A DNA stretch of 6,884 nt, from positions 1-6,884 of the forward strand of contig WFQZ01000065.1 in the NCBI GenBank assembly GCA_015486785.1, read 5' to 3'. Numbering within the stretch: the stretch's first letter is position 1; every line of letters begins with the position of its first letter. Shown here piece after piece: positions 5,164 to 6,884 of the stretch. This DNA comes from Thermoflexales bacterium. Its GTDB lineage: Bacteria; Chloroflexota; Anaerolineae; B4-G1; SLSP01. The position numbers were made by a program, and so were the translations under genes. The notes under the pieces are model-generated. The model did no database searches, was not told the origin of the DNA, and was given only the letters and a program-made list of their open reading frames with translations.

Positions 5164-6884
5164 ATGGAACAAAAGTCAACTTTGCAGGTGCTGCGTGAGT
5201 TCAGCTACGAGATGCCGACCTTGCAGCACGGTTACGCCGGGCAGACGTTGTACGTCAACGTGGAACGGGGCGAAATCCAGGCCAAGCCGGTGACCGAGGA
5301 AATGAAGGAAAAGTTCATCGGCGGGCGCGGCTTCGACCTGTGGCTCTTGTGGCACGGAGTGCGGGACGACACCCGCTGGGATGACCCAGAAAACGAGATC
5401 ACCATCTCCTCCGGCCCCTGCGGCGGCTTGACCCAGTACCCAGGCGCGGGTAAGTCCATCGTGGCCACCATCTCCCCAATGACGGAGATCGTCATTGATA
5501 GCAACGTCGGCGGGCACTACGGCCCTTATCTCAAGTTCGCCGGATGGGACGCTATTGAAGTGCAGGGCAACGCCGATCAAGAGGTCATCGTGTACGTGGA
5601 CGGGCCGGGGGGCAAAGTGCAGCTCTTGGCCGCGCCGGAGGATTGTCCCACCGACACGCACGAGTTGGGGCATTGGCTTCTGGAGCACTTCGCGGAGAGC
5701 GAGAAGGACAAAAAGTACCTCGCCTTCGTCACGGCGGGCACGGGCGCGGAGCATACGTTGATGGGCATCCTCAACTTCAGCCTCTACGACGTGCGCCGCA
5801 AGGACTTGCGTTACAAGCAAGCCGCTCGCGGCGGGCCGGGCACGGTGCTGCGCCACAAGAAGATCAAGGCCCTGGTGGTACGTTCGCCGCGCTTCCGGGG
5901 CGACACCAATCATCCGGCGGACTTGCCGCTCATCACCCAGGTGGGGCGCGAGATGCAGAAGGAAGTAGCTCGCTGGGACGATCAGCAGAACAAGATGGCC
6001 AAAACCGGCACGCCGTACCTCATCGAGATTATGGACGCCTACGACCTGCTGCCGGTTCACAACTACAAATTCGGCAGTCACCCGGAGTCCCACAAGATCA
6101 AGCGCGACGTGTGGGAAAAGCACTTCACCCAAGGGCTGCCCGATGGCTGCTGGTACGGCTGTACGCTGGCTTGCGCTCACGCGGTGGACGGGTACGAAGT
6201 CCGCACCGGGCCGTACAAAGGGCAGCGGGTCATCGTGGACGGGCCGGAGTACGAGACGGCTGCCGGCATCGGCTCCAACTGCGGCATCTTTGAGCCGTGG
6301 GCGATCATTGAGGGGAACTTCTACTGCGACACTTACGGGATTGACACGATCTCCTTCGCCACCTCGCTGGCCTTCGTGATGGAGTGCTACGAGGCGGGCA
6401 TCCTGGATCGGGAAAAGACCGGCGGGCTTGACCTGCGCTTCGGGAACGCCGAGGCGATGTTGGAAGTGCTGCACCAGATGGCTCGCGGCGAAGGATTCGG
6501 CAAGATTCTGGGGCTGGGCAGCCACCGGATGAAGAAGTACTTCGTGGAGCACTTCGGGGCCGACCCGCAATTCGTGCAGGACATTGCGATGGAGAACAAG
6601 GGCTTGGAGTACTCGGAGTACGTGACCAAAGAGTCGCTGGCCCAACAGGGCGGCTACGGTATGACGAACAAAGGCCCGCAGCACGATGAAGCCTGGCTCA
6701 TTTTTATGGATCAAGTCAACAACCAGCTTCCCACCTTTGAGGATAAGGCGGAAGCGTTGCACTACTTCCCGATGTGGCGCACCTGGTTCGGACTGTGCGG
6801 CTTCTGCAAGCTCCCTTGGAACGACGTGGTGGACCCCAAGAACGCGCTCAGCGATGAGCCGCAGAAGATTCCCCATCACGTGGA
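5164..6884 (+). CDS. Aldehyde ferredoxin oxidoreductase family protein (tungsten/molybdenum), 3' end cut by the window
   Basis: Enzyme of the AOR family, which holds a tungsten (or molybdenum) bis-pterin cofactor and a [4Fe-4S] cluster and typically oxidises aldehydes to acids while reducing ferredoxin in the cytoplasm. 573 codons are present with no stop; family members are about 600-650 residues, so only the tail is missing. Visible in order: HGYAGQTLYVN (22-32), GGRGFDLWLLW (53-63), the SSGPCGGLTQYPGAGKS region (82-98), SNVGGHYGPYLKFAGWD (113-129), cluster cysteines Cys329, Cys333 and Cys337, GPEYETAAGIGSNCG (360-374), DTYGIDTIS (389-397), KGPQHDEAW (503-511, its His perhaps the active-site histidine) and GLCGFCKLPWND (543-554), which supplies the fourth cluster cysteine. 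The first two cluster cysteines are three residues apart, where classical AORs have two. An N-terminal extension of about 20 residues precedes the usual start. It diverges from the glycosyltransferase gene; no cofactor or ferredoxin gene is in view. Substrate is unknown; a BamB-like or other AOR-branch role cannot be excluded. Confidence 0.92.
   Translation, partial: MEQKSTLQVLREFSYEMPTLQHGYAGQTLYVNVERGEIQAKPVTEEMKEKFIGGRGFDLWLLWHGVRDDTRWDDPENEITISSGPCGGLTQYPGAGKSIVATISPMTEIVIDSNVGGHYGPYLKFAGWDAIEVQGNADQEVIVYVDGPGGKVQLLAAPEDCPTDTHELGHWLLEHFAESEKDKKYLAFVTAGTGAEHTLMGILNFSLYDVRRKDLRYKQAARGGPGTVLRHKKIKALVVRSPRFRGDTNHPADLPLITQVGREMQKEVARWDDQQNKMAKTGTPYLIEIMDAYDLLPVHNYKFGSHPESHKIKRDVWEKHFTQGLPDGCWYGCTLACAHAVDGYEVRTGPYKGQRVIVDGPEYETAAGIGSNCGIFEPWAIIEGNFYCDTYGIDTISFATSLAFVMECYEAGILDREKTGGLDLRFGNAEAMLEVLHQMARGEGFGKILGLGSHRMKKYFVEHFGADPQFVQDIAMENKGLEYSEYVTKESLAQQGGYGMTNKGPQHDEAWLIFMDQVNNQLPTFEDKAEALHYFPMWRTWFGLCGFCKLPWNDVVDPKNALSDEPQKIPHHV

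Noticed and set aside
5176..6879. A 567-codon minus-strand open frame opposite the AOR gene
   Set aside because: Val/His/Leu-rich shadow; the + strand encodes an unmistakable AOR with cofactor and cluster motifs.

Overview
The window reads as a piece of a GC-rich anaerobic bacterial chromosome, probably from a metagenome. Every complete gene has a strong Shine-Dalgarno sequence (GGAGGT/AAGGAGGT types), including one with a TTG start. The gene set is a tetratricopeptide protein, a fused formiminotransferase-cyclodeaminase, an SDR-type threonine dehydrogenase, a GT39-type membrane glycosyltransferase and a tungsten/molybdenum aldehyde ferredoxin oxidoreductase. This would fit an amino-acid-using anaerobe such as a Chloroflexota (Anaerolineae-like) bacterium. 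That placement is inference from gene content and style only. No rRNA, tRNA, mobile element, CRISPR array or phage gene is visible.

Layout. Positions 1-756 hold a TPR gene on the + strand whose 5' part is missing: bases 1-105 are an exact inverted copy of 221-325, so the reading frame is interrupted at about position 106. Converging on it from the right is a minus-strand pair: an SDR-type L-threonine 3-dehydrogenase (3370 to 2336), then, 45 bp on, a bifunctional formiminotransferase/formimino-THF cyclodeaminase (2290 to 776). A perfect 8-bp GC-rich hairpin lies between the converging stop codons. A 163-bp gap (3371-3533) upstream of the pair holds a good TTGACA-17-CACAAT promoter candidate and two perfect hairpins, one followed by five T's in the direction of transcription. 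Next is a minus-strand GT39-family membrane glycosyltransferase (5024 to 3534). A 139-bp divergent intergenic region (5025-5163) separates it from a + strand aldehyde ferredoxin oxidoreductase (AOR) gene starting at 5164, which runs off the right edge after 573 codons.

How the genes may work together. Threonine dehydrogenase feeds threonine carbon toward glycine and C2 units. The FtcD fusion moves a formimino one-carbon unit onto tetrahydrofolate and releases ammonia, giving methenyl-THF. Their close spacing suggests a small operon linking amino-acid breakdown to the folate one-carbon pool. The AOR could oxidise aldehydes arising from amino-acid fermentation with ferredoxin as electron acceptor, but it is divergently placed and its link to the pair is only suggestive. 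The glycosyltransferase has no visible pathway partners here.

I do not see a clearly new multi-gene system. The points most worth checking are the exact foldback at the left edge, the leader in front of the threonine dehydrogenase operon, the operon pairing itself, and the unusual cysteine spacing in the AOR.
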